Positions 1 to 8,344 of a stretch of DNA of 44,617 nucleotides are shown piece by piece; position 1 is the first letter of the stretch; each line of letters begins with the position of its first letter. Both the position numbers and the translations under genes were made by a program. The notes beneath the pieces were generated by a model. That model ran no database searches and had not been told where the DNA came from. It worked only from the letters and a program-made list of their open reading frames with translations. This DNA is from an uncultured Lachnospiraceae bacterium (lineage in GTDB: Bacteria; Bacillota_A; Clostridia; Lachnospirales; Lachnospiraceae), in the NCBI GenBank assembly GCA_902801585.1, contig CADCIU010000017.1, positions 1-44,617 of the forward strand. Direction: 5' to 3'.

Positions 1-23
1 GCTTTCCAGCCCCGGCCAATGCG

Positions 24-97
24 CGTCCGCGAGGTGACTCGAACACCCGACCTACCGCTTAGGAGGCGGTCGCTCTATCCAACTGAGCTACGCAGAC
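24..97 (-). tRNA. tRNA-Arg (anticodon CCT)
   Basis: Read on the minus strand, a full cloverleaf is visible. The acceptor stem GTCTGCG pairs with CGCGGAC with one G-U, the D arm contains AGCTCAGTTGGATAGAGC, the anticodon stem ACCGC/GCGGT closes the loop CTCCTAA, and the T arm carries GTTCGAGTC. The anticodon CCT (plus-strand 61-63) decodes AGG as arginine. The discriminator is G and no CCA is encoded, so the tail must be added after transcription. Two TATAAT-like hexamers lie 33-44 bp upstream (130-141) and could be its -10 element. Confidence 0.95.
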
Positions 98-231
98 AAT
101 TATTATATTTGCTCTGAAAACATCAGAACATTATAATTATACACTTTTCTGATAGAAATGGAAGACCTGATCTTAATTTTATCGACTTTTATTATCTGAC
201 TTCAGATTATGTGACTCTAACCCCTGACAAT

Positions 232-1143
232 TTACAGATCTTCAAATCTGAGGTTTTCTTCCGGGAAATTAATGATCCCCTGCATCCAGACGACGCCTTT
301 AAAGCGCCTGCCCGCTGCCGGCTCTCCGTACAGATCCTGCTCATTGATGCAGAGTTTGAACAGCAGATCGCCGCACATCACCGTCAGGATCCAGATGACC
401 TCCTCCGTGACCGGATTTTTGGTCCAGACACATCTTTGGATCTCTCCGAGGATCGAATACAGATCACACTCCACACCGGTAGGCATGAACGTTGAGTCCA
501 CAATCGTGTAGATATCGTCTTCCTGAAGCTTGTCCATGATCACCGCATACATGTCCATATCCTGCATGGTAAGGTTCTTCATGGCATCCTCATCTCCGCT
601 CCTAGCCATATTCATCAGATTTCGCCGGACGATCTCCTTCTCTCTCGAATCCTCGATCTCCTCTTCTGTCTTGAGGATGGGAAGCATGATAGTCCCGCCG
701 ATGCTCAGTCCCGAGAGACATACCGTGGTATTGGGGATCTGCCGCATCTGGGGCGCACCGAATTTGAGGAACTCGACTGAATTGATCAGTCTGAAGATCA
801 GCGTCGTTCCTACGCTCAGATCATCCACGACACCTGCATATGTGTGTCCCTCGATTCTCTCTTCCACACTGACCTGTTCGAGCGAACTCACCGACTCACT
901 GATAAAATAGGGAAACAGGGATTCGCAGTTGAACTCATTGTTTTCATCGAACACGCCGACAGCACAGATCCCATATCCGTTTCCGAAATCCAGTCGGAGC
1001 TCCGCAAGCATGGAATCTTCATCCTGCGGATCTGTGATATAAGATCTGTGTTCCGCTTTATCCAGCACATCCTCTATCAAGTTGTATGTATCGCGGGCTC
1101 TGAGGGGCCCCGAATATCCTATAGCCCTGAAATAAGTGTGCAA
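232..1143 (-). CDS. DUF3881-like protein of unknown function
   Basis: A 303-residue soluble protein without signal peptide or membrane segment. Its length and N-terminus (MHTYFRAIGYSG) resemble the uncharacterised DUF3881 family that I associate with Lachnospiraceae; this is recall, not a search. It is acidic and has a short charged helical stretch near residues 155-190. The start is a TTG at 1141-1143, preceded by GAGG at about six bases, and no in-frame ATG fits better. It lies just downstream of serS on the same strand (65-bp gap), with no obvious terminator between them, so co-transcription with serS is possible. Function is unknown. Confidence 0.75.
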   Translation of the reverse strand: MHTYFRAIGYSGPLRARDTYNLIEDVLDKAEHRSYITDPQDEDSMLAELRLDFGNGYGICAVGVFDENNEFNCESLFPYFISESVSSLEQVSVEERIEGHTYAGVVDDLSVGTTLIFRLINSVEFLKFGAPQMRQIPNTTVCLSGLSIGGTIMLPILKTEEEIEDSREKEIVRRNLMNMARSGDEDAMKNLTMQDMDMYAVIMDKLQEDDIYTIVDSTFMPTGVECDLYSILGEIQRCVWTKNPVTEEVIWILTVMCGDLLFKLCINEQDLYGEPAAGRRFKGVVWMQGIINFPEENLRFEDL

Positions 1144-1208
1144 AATATACCTCTATCGTACGTGTGTTCGAATACCCTATTCTTCAAAGAATTCAATACT
1201 TTAATAAA

Positions 1209-2513
1209 TCAATGTTTCGGCATCATGACTTCCATGCCGCCCATGTAAGGACGAAGCGCGACAGGGATCTTCACGGATCCGTCTGCCTGGAGGTTGTTTT
1301 CCAGGAATGCGATCAGCATTCTGGGAGATGCCACGACCGTATTGTTCAATGTATGCGCAAGATATTTCTTACCGTCAGCTCCGTTCACGCGGATCTTGAG
1401 ACGCCTTGCCTGTGCATCTCCGAGGTTGGAGCAGCTTCCGACCTCAAAGTATTTCTTCTGTCTGGGAGACCAGGCTTCCACGTCACAGGACTTGACCTTG
1501 AGATCTGCCAGGTCACCGGAGCAGCACTCAAGTGTTCTGACAGGAATATCCATGCTGCGGAAGATCTCGACCGTGTAGCTCCACAGTTTGTCATACCACT
1601 TCATGGAATCCTCGGGCTTACAGACAACGATCATTTCCTGTTTTTCGAACTGATGGATTCTGTAAACGCCTCGCTCCTCGATGCCGTGTGCACCTTTTTC
1701 CTTGCGGAAGCAAGGGCTGTAGCTGGTCAGTGTCTGGGGAAGCTTCTCCTCAGGGATGATCTGGTCGATGAACTTGCCGATCATGGAATGCTCGGACGTT
1801 CCGATCAGGTAGAGGTCCTCTCCCTCGATCTTATACATCATCGCGTCCATCTCCGCGAAGGACATAACGCCGGAGACGACCGCACTGCGGATCATGAAAG
1901 GAGGAATATGATAATTGAAGCCCTTGCCGATCATGAAATCTCTGGCATAGGAGAGAACCGCAGAATGAAGTCTTGCGATGTCACCCATCAGATAGTAGAA
2001 GCCGTTTCCGGATACGCGGCCGGCGCTGTCCAGATCGATGCCGTCAAAGCTCTCCATGATCTGTGTGTGATAAGGGATCTCAAAATCCGGAACGACCGGG
2101 TCACCGTACTTGAGAATCTCTACATTATGTGTATCGTCGGGACCGATCGGAACAGAGGGATCGATGATATTGGGAATCACCATCATATCCTTGAGCACGA
2201 TCTCATCCGCTTCCTTCTTGATGGCATCCAGCTCTGCCAGACGATCTGCCATCTCGTTAACCTTCGCTTTTACAGCGTCAACTTCAGCCATCTTGGAGGG
2301 ATCTTTCTTGGCCTGGCCCATCAGAGCACCGATCTGCTTGGACAGTTTCTTTCTCTCTGCGCGAAGACGGTCTGCCTCTCCCTGTGCGGTACGGCTCTTC
2401 TCATCATATTCAATAACTTCATCGACCAGAGGGAGTTTAACATCCTGAAACTTCTTGCGGATGTTCTCCTTGACGATTTCCGGATTTTCTCTCAAAAACT
2501 TAACATCAATCAT
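1209..2513 (-). CDS. serS: Serine--tRNA ligase
   Basis: Class II seryl-tRNA synthetase, charging tRNA-Ser in the cytoplasm. The N-terminal ~110 residues form the charged antiparallel coiled-coil arm that binds the long variable arm of tRNA-Ser. Motif 2 is visible as FRKEKGAHGIEERGVYR and is followed by HQFEKQE. The motif 3 region reads TLNNTVVASPRMLIAFLENN, which departs from the Bacillus-type NGSGLAVGRT form. The 434-residue length is normal (about 425). The ATG at 2513 follows AGGAAGG. A TATAAT element lies upstream, but no T-box leader was found. Confidence 0.96.
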   Translation of the reverse strand: MIDVKFLRENPEIVKENIRKKFQDVKLPLVDEVIEYDEKSRTAQGEADRLRAERKKLSKQIGALMGQAKKDPSKMAEVDAVKAKVNEMADRLAELDAIKKEADEIVLKDMMVIPNIIDPSVPIGPDDTHNVEILKYGDPVVPDFEIPYHTQIMESFDGIDLDSAGRVSGNGFYYLMGDIARLHSAVLSYARDFMIGKGFNYHIPPFMIRSAVVSGVMSFAEMDAMMYKIEGEDLYLIGTSEHSMIGKFIDQIIPEEKLPQTLTSYSPCFRKEKGAHGIEERGVYRIHQFEKQEMIVVCKPEDSMKWYDKLWSYTVEIFRSMDIPVRTLECCSGDLADLKVKSCDVEAWSPRQKKYFEVGSCSNLGDAQARRLKIRVNGADGKKYLAHTLNNTVVASPRMLIAFLENNLQADGSVKIPVALRPYMGGMEVMMPKH

Positions 2514-2566
2514 CTTCTGTCACCTTCCTTTTATTCCGGCATATATTCCGCATTACTGCGCGCCAT

Positions 2567-2572
2567 ATTATA
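2567..2572 (-). promoter_or_regulatory. Candidate -10 element of serS
   Basis: Minus-strand TATAAT, 54 bp upstream of the serS start, in the only AT-rich part of the parB-serS gap. A matching -35 is weak (TTATGA at about 18 bp). It suggests serS is transcribed separately from parAB. Confidence 0.4.
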
Positions 2573-2705
2573 ACATGTTTCCGGTAAATTTCATAACGTT
2601 TTATGAGCCTGCATATGCAGTGCTGCAGCTGCCATAGATACAGTTATACAGTTCTTTCTCCTTCAGTTCTTTTTTCTTCTTTGCAGCGGCTTTACATCTG
2701 ACGAT

Positions 2706-3872
2706 CTAACGATCTGTCAGCCTGTCTATGATCTTCTCCAGATCATCACTGTTATAGAAATCAATCTGAAGCTTGCCGTGTCCGTTTCTCTTTCTCTGAA
2801 TCGATACTTTGGTATGAAGACTCTGCTGCAGCCTTTCCTCAATCTGCTTGTAGATAATGGCAATGCTGGGATCTTCTTCCTGTTTTTCGATTTTTACAAT
2901 ACTCTTATCCTGCTCAGCTCCCGATTTAAGCATCTCTTTGACGATCTTTTCCGTCTCTCTGACACTTAACTGCTTTTCTGTAATCTTCTGCGCCAGCTCA
3001 TATTGCTGATCCGCGTCCTCAACAGGAAGGATTGCTCTGGCATGCCCCATGGAGAGCTGTCCGTCGACGACCATTTTTCGAACCCGCTCCTCAAGCTTTA
3101 AGAGTCTTAAGGAATTTGCCACGGCAGAACGGCTTTTTGATACTCTGGCAGCCACTTCCGCCTGTCCCAGTCGGAATTCGTCCATGAGTCTCTTATAGGC
3201 CTCTGCTTCCTCGATCGGGTTGAGGTCTTCTCTTTGAATATTCTCGATGAGAGAGAGCTCCAGGATCTCTTTTTCCGAATAATCTCCGACGATCACGGGA
3301 ATCTCTTTAAGTCCTGCCTTGAGCGCTGCTCTCCAACGTCTCTCACCGGCAATGATCTCGTAGTACTCGTCTCTTTTCTGGACAAGGATCGGCTGCAGTA
3401 ATCCATAGGTCTTGATCGATTCGGAGAGTTCCTGCAGCTTTTCCTCATCGAATTTCTTTCGCGGCTGTTCCCTGTTGGGCTCCACCTCCGAGATCCTCAC
3501 TATGATCGCATCTGATTTCTCTTTATTGCTTTTTTCTGCTTTTTCCTTATTTGTTATTATGCTCGCCGATTCTTTTTGTATATCACGTGTAGTTTCATTC
3601 TGTATTTCACTCGAATTTTTTAATTGTGTTTCACGTGAAACATCTTTCTTTTCCTGATCAGATCGGACCGGCTGCTGATCTGATTCCCTACGGAATCGAT
3701 TCTGCGATCTCGTTTGCAGCTGTGGAATATCCGGCTCATCTGCTTCGTCTTCGTCAGCAAAGAGAATCTCTACTCCCTCAGAATCTGCAGACTGCATAGC
3801 CTTTTCCACTTCCTGCCTCATAGGAATCAGAGCATCCAGGCCTCTTCCTAATCCACCATGTTTTCTTGCCAT
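2706..3872 (-). CDS. parB: Chromosome partition protein ParB (Spo0J)
   Basis: CTP-dependent DNA clamp that loads at parS and spreads, working with ParA and recruiting SMC to segregate the origin. The N-terminus (MARKHGGLGRGLDALIP) is the ParA-stimulating segment of the family. The ParB/Srx nucleotide domain begins near residue 123 and contains GERRWRA at 176-182. ENIQREDLNPIEEA follows at 210-223 and a helix-turn-helix at about 236-260. At 388 residues it is about 100 longer than usual. The excess is a Glu/Lys/Ser-rich linker at about 20-122, which also encodes a parS site. It lies 27 bp downstream of parA on the same strand. Confidence 0.96.
   Translation of the reverse strand: MARKHGGLGRGLDALIPMRQEVEKAMQSADSEGVEILFADEDEADEPDIPQLQTRSQNRFRRESDQQPVRSDQEKKDVSRETQLKNSSEIQNETTRDIQKESASIITNKEKAEKSNKEKSDAIIVRISEVEPNREQPRKKFDEEKLQELSESIKTYGLLQPILVQKRDEYYEIIAGERRWRAALKAGLKEIPVIVGDYSEKEILELSLIENIQREDLNPIEEAEAYKRLMDEFRLGQAEVAARVSKSRSAVANSLRLLKLEERVRKMVVDGQLSMGHARAILPVEDADQQYELAQKITEKQLSVRETEKIVKEMLKSGAEQDKSIVKIEKQEEDPSIAIIYKQIEERLQQSLHTKVSIQRKRNGHGKLQIDFYNSDDLEKIIDRLTDR
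3627..3642. promoter_or_regulatory. parS centromere site within parB
   Basis: Perfect 16-bp palindrome TGTTTCACGTGAAACA, an exact match to the Bacillus parS consensus. It lies inside the parB reading frame, where it covers codons about 77-82 (encoding VSRET) in the low-complexity linker. A parS inside parB is also known in Bacillus subtilis. Confidence 0.95.
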
Positions 3873-3899
3873 GAATCAATAACCCCTTATTATCCCTTA

Positions 3900-4670
3900 T
3901 CAATCAGCTTTGTTTTTGAGGATCACTTCTTTTGCCAGTGCTCTGTAAGCTGCCGCTCCGGAGGATTTCTTGTCATATACAGTGATCGGTTCTCCGTAGC
4001 TGGGCGCTTCTGCCAGTCTGATATTTCTCGGGATCACTGTCTCGTAAATGTGCTGCTCTACATGCTGTTTCACATTCTCTACGACTTGGGCGGACAGGTT
4101 GGTCCTGGCGTCGAACATTGTAAAGACGATGCCTTCTATATCCAGCTTCCTGTTCAGTCTCGTCTTTACCAGATTGATCGTATGGATCAGCTGGCTGAGT
4201 CCTTCCAGTGCATAATACTCACATTGAATGGGTACGATCACAGAATCTGCCGCAGCCATCGCATTGACAGTCAAAACATTCAGTGAAGGAGGGCAGTCCA
4301 TGATGATAAAATCATAATCATCCTTGATATAATCCAACGCATCCCTCAATATGTATTCTTTTCTGGGAATACCGATCAGTTCTATTTCTGCTGCAGCCAG
4401 ATTGACATTGGAAGCGATCAGATCGATCCTTTCCATCACGTCCCGGATCATACATTCGTTGATGGAGCAGTCATCCAGGAGAAGCTCATAGACGGTATTC
4501 TCCTGATTGTTCTTATCAATTCCGAATCCGCTTGTACAGTTTCCCTGAGGATCGATATCCACGACCAGTATTCTTTTTCCTTCTTCCGCCAGTGCTGCCG
4601 AAAGATTAATGGATGTAGTTGTTTTTCCTACACCGCCTTTTTGATTTGCAATCGCAATGATTTTTCCCAT
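3900..4670 (-). CDS. parA: Chromosome partition ATPase ParA (Soj)
   Basis: Deviant Walker ATPase that acts with ParB in origin segregation and, in Bacillus, modulates DnaA. The signature KGGVGKTT lies at 11-18, with the deviant second lysine. DIDPQGN follows at 38-44 and the Walker B strand FIIMDCPPSL at 121-130. At 256 residues it matches Soj (about 253). The start ATG at 4670 is preceded by AAGG about ten bases upstream. It is the first gene of the parAB pair. Confidence 0.97.
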   Translation of the reverse strand: MGKIIAIANQKGGVGKTTTSINLSAALAEEGKRILVVDIDPQGNCTSGFGIDKNNQENTVYELLLDDCSINECMIRDVMERIDLIASNVNLAAAEIELIGIPRKEYILRDALDYIKDDYDFIIMDCPPSLNVLTVNAMAAADSVIVPIQCEYYALEGLSQLIHTINLVKTRLNRKLDIEGIVFTMFDARTNLSAQVVENVKQHVEQHIYETVIPRNIRLAEAPSYGEPITVYDKKSSGAAAYRALAKEVILKNKAD

Positions 4671-4697
4671 CGATACAACCTTCGCTATCCGTTAAAA

Positions 4698-5228
4698 TCA
4701 ATATCCCCACTGAAGCAGTTCCCATTCACCGCCTGTCTGTCTGCCGAGATACCAGTTCCATCCTTCATATTCCGTATCCGGTTCCCAGGCGCCGCCTCCC
4801 TTGACAGGAGAGTGGAAACTGCTGTTAAACACGATACAGTCGTCATACACCATATCGATTCCGAGATCATTGATATACGCGACACCGTCTTCGCAAGTCT
4901 GGTCATCTGTGTAATCAATAGTATGCATAACACATCCGTCCCAAGTATTGAATTCTTTCAAAATCTGTTCGATTGCTGCATCCATGTCTTCTTTCGTGTA
5001 TTTCTCCGATGTCTTATAGTCGATCTTCACATTGGAAGAATCCGCTTTTCCCGGAAGATTCTTTTCATCGATCACGACTTCCGCGTCTTCCATAGGATCC
5101 TCCGTTGTGGTTTCAGCTGCATTCTCTTCTGTGACCTCATTTTTGGGCTCACTTTTTCCGCATGCGGAGAAGAGCATCAATACTGAGGATACCGTAACCA
5201 AAATCAACATTGTTCTCTTAATTTTCAT
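4698..5228 (-). CDS. Putative lipoprotein of unknown function
   Basis: A 176-residue predicted lipoprotein. A basic N-terminus and hydrophobic segment are followed by the lipobox LFSAC, with Cys at about residue 23, and then a Glu/Thr-rich spacer. The mature part has many Trp, Tyr and Asp residues (WNWYLGRQTGGEWELL near the end) and contains no family I recognise. The start has a clear GGGAGG site five bases upstream. An extended -10 (TGGTATAGT, minus strand, -10 at 5267-5272) lies just before it. It is 27 bp upstream of parA on the same strand, so read-through into parAB is possible. Confidence 0.8.
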   Translation of the reverse strand: MKIKRTMLILVTVSSVLMLFSACGKSEPKNEVTEENAAETTTEDPMEDAEVVIDEKNLPGKADSSNVKIDYKTSEKYTKEDMDAAIEQILKEFNTWDGCVMHTIDYTDDQTCEDGVAYINDLGIDMVYDDCIVFNSSFHSPVKGGGAWEPDTEYEGWNWYLGRQTGGEWELLQWGY

Positions 5229-5281
5229 AATGACCTCCCGTAAGAAATTCTTTATGCTTTATCAATACTATACCATATGTT

Positions 5282-5437
5282 ATTATTCAGCACCCCGGAA
5301 AAATATGCAAAATCAGGACGGGGAACTTGTTCACCGGACAGATTTTATATATTTTTCCGGGGCGGACAAGGCGCGCAGCGCCTCTGGACGCCCACAGTCC
5401 CGAATGCGAAGCATTTGGGACTTGGGTGCTGAATAAT
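5282..5437. repeat. Nested palindromic repeat element (MITE-like), full copy
   Basis: A 156-bp segment bounded by 14-bp perfect inverted repeats (ATTATTCAGCACCC at 5282-5295; its complement at 5424-5437). Inside are three more hairpins. The first has 22-bp arms, 5293-5314 against 5341-5362, nearly perfect and starting CCCCGGAAAAATAT. The second is AGGCGC-gca-GCGCCT (5369-5383). The third has 12-bp arms, 5396-5407 against 5411-5422, with loop GAA. The first 85 bp (5290-5374) recur immediately downstream. No transposase is present. The structure suggests a non-autonomous mobile or REP-like element, but its origin is not shown. Confidence 0.7.
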
Positions 5438-5441
5438 TAGC

Positions 5442-5526
5442 GCACCCCGGAAAAATATACAAAATCAGGACGGGGAACTTGTTCACCGGACAGATTTTGT
5501 ATATTTTTCCGGGGCGGACAAGGCGC
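5442..5526. repeat. Second, truncated copy of the palindromic element
   Basis: An 85-bp direct copy of 5290-5374 with only two differences (5459 A for G; 5498 G for A). Both changes make the 22-bp arms (5445-5466 and 5493-5514, 26-nt loop) perfectly complementary, so this copy is the better palindrome. It lacks the second half and the outer inverted terminus of the first copy. It ends 20 bp before a parS site. Confidence 0.75.
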
Positions 5527-5546
5527 ACAGTCTCGTACACAGAATA

Positions 5547-5562
5547 TGTTTCACGTGAAACA
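5547..5562. promoter_or_regulatory. parS centromere site, intergenic
   Basis: A second perfect TGTTTCACGTGAAACA palindrome, between the repeat element and the end of rsmG. It is 1.9 kb from the parS inside parB and about 8 kb from the origin, within the usual range for ParB loading sites. Confidence 0.95.
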
Positions 5563-5589
5563 TCACAATACTATATTATTGAAACTCTG

Positions 5590-6360
5590 TTATTGGATCG
5601 GATCTTTGGACGGCGTCCCCGCTTTTCTGGGATATTTGTTCGGAGTAGAAGAGACTTTTTCTATTTTGACCAGAGATCTCTTATAATCTGTACCCGGCAG
5701 CTCAAAATATTCTGTGATGATATTTCCTCCCCCGAGTAGTTTGATCGCTTTTACCCCCTGATCGATCTCATCCTGCACCTGTTCCGTTTTATATGAGACA
5801 AAAGATCCGCCTTTCTTTACAAACGGAAGACAGTATTCGGATAAAGTGGACAGATTAGCTACAGCTCTTGAACAGCACAGATCCATCTTTTCCCTATAGC
5901 TCTTGTTCTTCGCCAGTTCTTCCGCTCTGGCATGGACGGCACGAACATTTGTAAGTCCCAGTTTTTGAACCGTATCCTCCAAGAAGCGTATTCTTTTATT
6001 CAGAGAATCCATCAGGACAACCTGTACATTTGGAAATACGATCGCAATGGGAAGGCCCGGAAATCCAGCGCCCGTGCCCACGTCGATCAGCGTACATCCT
6101 TTTTCAAGCTTTTCCCGGGGAATGATCCTGACAATGGAAAGACTATCCAGAAAATGCTTTTCATAGACATCCTTTTCTTCTGTAATAGCTGTCAGATTCA
6201 TGACCGCATTCCACTCGATCAGATTTTTATAATACCGGTCAAACATCTCAAGCATCTGCCGGCTGATCGTGATTTCCATCTCATCGGCGCACTTCATGAA
6301 CCGATCCCGGATTTCATCTCCGGCCGGATCCGGAATTTTATTTTTTACATAGTCCGTCAT
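5590..6360 (-). CDS. rsmG: 16S rRNA (guanine527-N7)-methyltransferase
   Basis: RsmG (GidB) methylates N7 of G527 in 16S rRNA using S-adenosylmethionine. The signature NLTAITEEKDVYEKHFLDS lies near residues 55-73. The SAM-binding motif VGTGAGFPGLPIAI follows near 97-110. The 256-residue length is slightly above the usual 207-240 because of a C-terminal basic tail. Its ATG (6358-6360) abuts the mnmG stop codon directly, giving zero spacing and probable translational coupling, with the ribosome site inside the end of mnmG. Confidence 0.96.
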   Translation of the reverse strand: MTDYVKNKIPDPAGDEIRDRFMKCADEMEITISRQMLEMFDRYYKNLIEWNAVMNLTAITEEKDVYEKHFLDSLSIVRIIPREKLEKGCTLIDVGTGAGFPGLPIAIVFPNVQVVLMDSLNKRIRFLEDTVQKLGLTNVRAVHARAEELAKNKSYREKMDLCCSRAVANLSTLSEYCLPFVKKGGSFVSYKTEQVQDEIDQGVKAIKLLGGGNIITEYFELPGTDYKRSLVKIEKVSSTPNKYPRKAGTPSKDPIQ

Positions 6361-8253
6361 TTATGAGAATCCTTTCCTGTATTTTTCCAGATAGATCAAA
6401 AGAACTGCAATATCTGCCGGTGTGACCCCCGACAGGCGAGAAGCCTGGCCGATCGATGCAGGTCTGAATTCCTTGAGTTTCTGCCTGGCCTCAAGGCGGA
6501 GACTTCCCACATCGTCGTAATCAATGCCCAGCGGAATTTTCCTGTTTTCCATTTTATCGAACTGTTCTACCTGGCGTTTCTGTCTGGCAATATATCCCTC
6601 GTATCGAATGTTGATCTCCACCTGCTGCGTAACTTCTTCAGGAAGCGGCTTCCTGTCAGGGTCGAGACCCGCAACTTTCTCATAACTGAGCTCCGGCCTG
6701 CACATCAGCTCCGCCAGTGTACAGGCGGTCTTGAGATCTGCCGAACCAAGTGCACGGAGGTATTCCTGGTTCTCCCTGGCTGCGCCGATCCGTATACTCT
6801 TCAGCCTCTTGATCTCTTCACTTATCATTTTCTCTTTTTGACATACATGGTCGTATTCTTCCTGACTGATCAGTCCGACTCTGTATCCGTATTTGCGAAG
6901 ACGAAGGTCTGCATTGTCCTGGCGCAGCAAGAGTCTGTACTCCGCGCGCGAAGTCATCATCCGGTAGGGCTCTCTGTTGTCTTTGGTCACGAGGTCGTCG
7001 ATCAGCACTCCGATATACGCCTCGGATCTCTTGAGGACCAGAGGTTCTTTGCCCATGATCTTCATAGAGGCATTGATGCCCGCCATAAGTCCCTGAGCTG
7101 CCGCCTCTTCGTACCCGCTGCTTCCGTTGAACTGTCCGGCGCAGAACAGACCGTCCACATCTCTGGTCTCAAGCGTCAGTTTCAGAAGATTTGCGTTGAT
7201 GCAGTCATACTCGATCGCATATGCATTTTTGACGATAACACAGTTTTCCAATCCCGGAACCGTTCTGTACATTCTCTGCTGAACATCATCCGGCATGGAG
7301 GAAGACATTCCGTCCACATATACTTCATTCGTCCCTCTTCCTTCGGGTTCGATGAATACCTGATGCCTTGTCTTCTCGGCAAACTTGACCACCTTATCTT
7401 CGATGGATGGACAGTATCTGGGACCTGTTCCCTCGATGATTCCCGCATAAATGGGAGAGCGGTCTATGTTTTGACGGATGATCGAGTGTGTCTCTTCATT
7501 TGTATATGTGAGATAGCAGGGAACCTGTTCGATCTGCACATCAGCGGGATCCGTTGAATAGGAGAAAGGGACTACCACCTTATCTCCTTCCTGGATCGTC
7601 ATCTTGGAATAGTCAAGAGATCTTCCGTCCATTCTGGCCGGCGTTCCTGTCTTAAACCTGCGAAGAGGAATTCCGATCGCGTTCAGAGCATCCTTGAGTC
7701 CCGTGGATCTCTGCATACCGCTGGGCCCCGTCTCCGTAATCGATTCTCCCACAAGACAGCGCGCATTGAGATATGTGCCCGTGCAAATGATCGCAGCCTG
7801 ACATGTATAGACTGTCCCCGTATGGATCCTGACACCGACCACTCTGCGGGGATCCTCTCCCTCTGTCAATATCTCCATGACTTCAGCCTGACGGATCGTC
7901 AGGTTCTCCTGGCTTTCCAGCACCTGCCTCATGGCTTTGGAGTATTCCGCTTTATCGGCTTGTGTCCTGAGGGAATGGACGGCCGGTCCTTTAGATACAT
8001 TGAGCATCTTGGACTGAATAAAAGTCTTGTCAATATTTTTACCCATTTCGCCTCCGAGGGCATCGATCTCTCTGACCAGATGACCTTTCGAAGAGCCTCC
8101 TATATGAGGATTACATGGCATCATTGCAATGCTGTCCACATTCATGGTAAAGATCACTGTCTTCAGACCGAGCCTGCTGGCTGCAAGCGCGGCCTCCACT
8201 CCCGCATGACCTGCACCGATCACACAGACCTGTGTCTCAATACGATATTCCAT
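6361..8253 (-). CDS. mnmG: tRNA uridine-34 5-carboxymethylaminomethyl modification enzyme MnmG (GidA)
   Basis: FAD-dependent subunit that, with MnmE, installs (carboxymethyl)aminomethyl groups on wobble U34 of certain tRNAs. The dinucleotide-binding motif [19 protein letters not shown] is at the N-terminus. The GidA signatures [22 protein letters not shown] and [16 protein letters not shown] segments are visible in part. The length of 630 residues is typical. AGAAGG precedes the ATG at 8253. It sits between mnmE (91-bp gap with short tandem repeats) and rsmG, the classical order. Confidence 0.97.
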   Translation of the reverse strand: MEYRIETQVCVIGAGHAGVEAALAASRLGLKTVIFTMNVDSIAMMPCNPHIGGSSKGHLVREIDALGGEMGKNIDKTFIQSKMLNVSKGPAVHSLRTQADKAEYSKAMRQVLESQENLTIRQAEVMEILTEGEDPRRVVGVRIHTGTVYTCQAAIICTGTYLNARCLVGESITETGPSGMQRSTGLKDALNAIGIPLRRFKTGTPARMDGRSLDYSKMTIQEGDKVVVPFSYSTDPADVQIEQVPCYLTYTNEETHSIIRQNIDRSPIYAGIIEGTGPRYCPSIEDKVVKFAEKTRHQVFIEPEGRGTNEVYVDGMSSSMPDDVQQRMYRTVPGLENCVIVKNAYAIEYDCINANLLKLTLETRDVDGLFCAGQFNGSSGYEEAAAQGLMAGINASMKIMGKEPLVLKRSEAYIGVLIDDLVTKDNREPYRMMTSRAEYRLLLRQDNADLRLRKYGYRVGLISQEEYDHVCQKEKMISEEIKRLKSIRIGAARENQEYLRALGSADLKTACTLAELMCRPELSYEKVAGLDPDRKPLPEEVTQQVEINIRYEGYIARQKRQVEQFDKMENRKIPLGIDYDDVGSLRLEARQKLKEFRPASIGQASRLSGVTPADIAVLLIYLEKYRKGFS

Positions 8254-8279
8254 TCACTGCCTTCTTTCTTAATCTATAT

Positions 8280-8321
8280 AGAACTATTTATAAAGAACTA
8301 TTTATATAGAGCTGCTATTAA
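8280..8321. repeat. 14-bp tandem repeats between mnmE and mnmG
   Basis: Three successive 14-bp units: AGAACTATTTATAA (8280), AGAACTATTTATAT (8294) and a degenerate AGAGCTGCTATTAA (8308). They are AT-rich and lie in the short gap between the mnmE stop and the mnmG start. Confidence 0.75.
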
Positions 8322-8344
8322 TAAGATGTCAAAATACAGCTAAA

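Noticed and set aside
2514..2705. T-box leader upstream of serS
   Set aside because: No T-box core sequence (AGGGTGGNACCGCG type) or specifier stem is present in the parB-serS gap.
3579..3594. Third parS-like site around CACGTG in parB
   Set aside because: Only the central CACGTG is kept; the flanks match 3 of 5 and 1 of 5 positions, too weak for a ParB loading site.
5331..5540. 69-codon minus-strand ORF across the palindromic repeats
   Set aside because: It consists of the repeat units read through, has repeated peptide fragments and no ribosome site, and is explained by the repeat element.
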